Under the pieces are notes generated by a model. It saw only the letters and a program-made list of their open reading frames with translations. It was not told the DNA's origin and searched no databases. From positions 372,001 through 436,000 of the forward strand of contig PCBI01000019.1 in assembly GCA_002730875.1 (NCBI GenBank): a stretch of DNA of 64,000 nucleotides, written 5' to 3'. Shown piece after piece: positions 63,935 through 64,000 of this stretch. The number at the start of each line of letters is the position of its first letter. Position 1 is the stretch's first letter. The position numbers were made by a program, and so were the translations under genes. Origin of the DNA: Spirochaetaceae bacterium (GTDB taxonomy: Bacteria; Spirochaetota; Leptospiria; Leptospirales; Leptonemataceae).

Positions 63935-64000
63935 CTATCGAAACGGATCAAGGTTGTAGACCCGATACTCTCGGGGAGTTCCGGGAGAAGGCGGTGGCGA
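63935..64000 (-). CDS. C-terminal end of a gene cut by the window edge
   Basis: On the minus strand the frame reads ...SPGTPREYRVYNLDPFR followed by TAG at 63937-63935. Only 21 codons are inside the window and no family can be named. The Shine-Dalgarno site of the next gene (start 63924) overlaps this stop, suggesting translational coupling and an operon. Confidence 0.5.
   Translation of the reverse strand, partial: SPPPSPGTPREYRVYNLDPFR

Noticed and set aside
1..64000. tRNA, rRNA, IS elements, prophage or toxin-antitoxin genes
   Set aside because: Looked for on both strands; no cloverleaf, transposase, integrase or typical small pair was found.

Overview
The window looks like chromosomal DNA from a diderm bacterium of middling-to-high GC. 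My best guess is a spirochaete of the Leptospirales (Leptonema/Turneriella-like). This rests on inference only: many lipoproteins with loose lipoboxes, several class III cyclases, 7TM receptor-type histidine kinases, a bactofilin beside a LysM-M23 endopeptidase, aerobic and anaerobic heme oxidases together, and outer-membrane-type beta proteins. There is no rRNA, tRNA, IS element, phage block or CRISPR array. Most of the window is ordinary core genome with short operons on both strands.

Layout. 0-13 kb: a small membrane zinc-ribbon protein, trpS, a short comEC, rsmA with insertions, a DUF2062 membrane protein with a histone-H1-like tail, sixA, a LEA-type lipoprotein, a GH15 glucanohydrolase, an FAD-linked oxidase and a DUF368 (PopT-type) lipid carrier with an unusual soluble insert. 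13-25 kb: CapA-like phosphatase and a phospholipase D/cardiolipin synthase (overlapping pair), a PPP-type phosphatase with hemF (overlapping pair), an M16 peptidase with the Sua5/TsaC tRNA enzyme, three tandem paralogous lipoproteins, and type III glutamine synthetase ending at a strong terminator hairpin. 25-35 kb: membrane proteins of unknown function, a YdjM-type hydrolase, an AEC permease, a TPM-type protein, a ferredoxin-cyclase-reductase fusion and a TPR protein. 35-41 kb: CPBP protease, bactofilin and LysM-M23 peptidase, rho with a recognisable promoter, hemN.

41-52 kb is a signalling block: a 7TM histidine kinase carrying a degenerate first kinase core, a NarL-type regulator, two paralogous beta-barrel-like proteins, a GAF-GAF-cyclase, and a second 7TM kinase relative that ends before any ATPase domain. 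52-64 kb: small lipoproteins, a TEX264-like GyrI protein, an ABC exporter pair, DoxX, a TPR lipoprotein with a methyltransferase-like tail, rpmE, a STAS protein next to a FliG-like protein, a structured intergenic repeat, and two more lipoprotein-like genes.

The observations most worth a second look are the ferredoxin-cyclase-reductase fusion (30785-32425), the about 160-bp repeat whose hairpins change in a paired way (61883-62222), and the two related 7TM kinases with degenerate or missing kinase parts.
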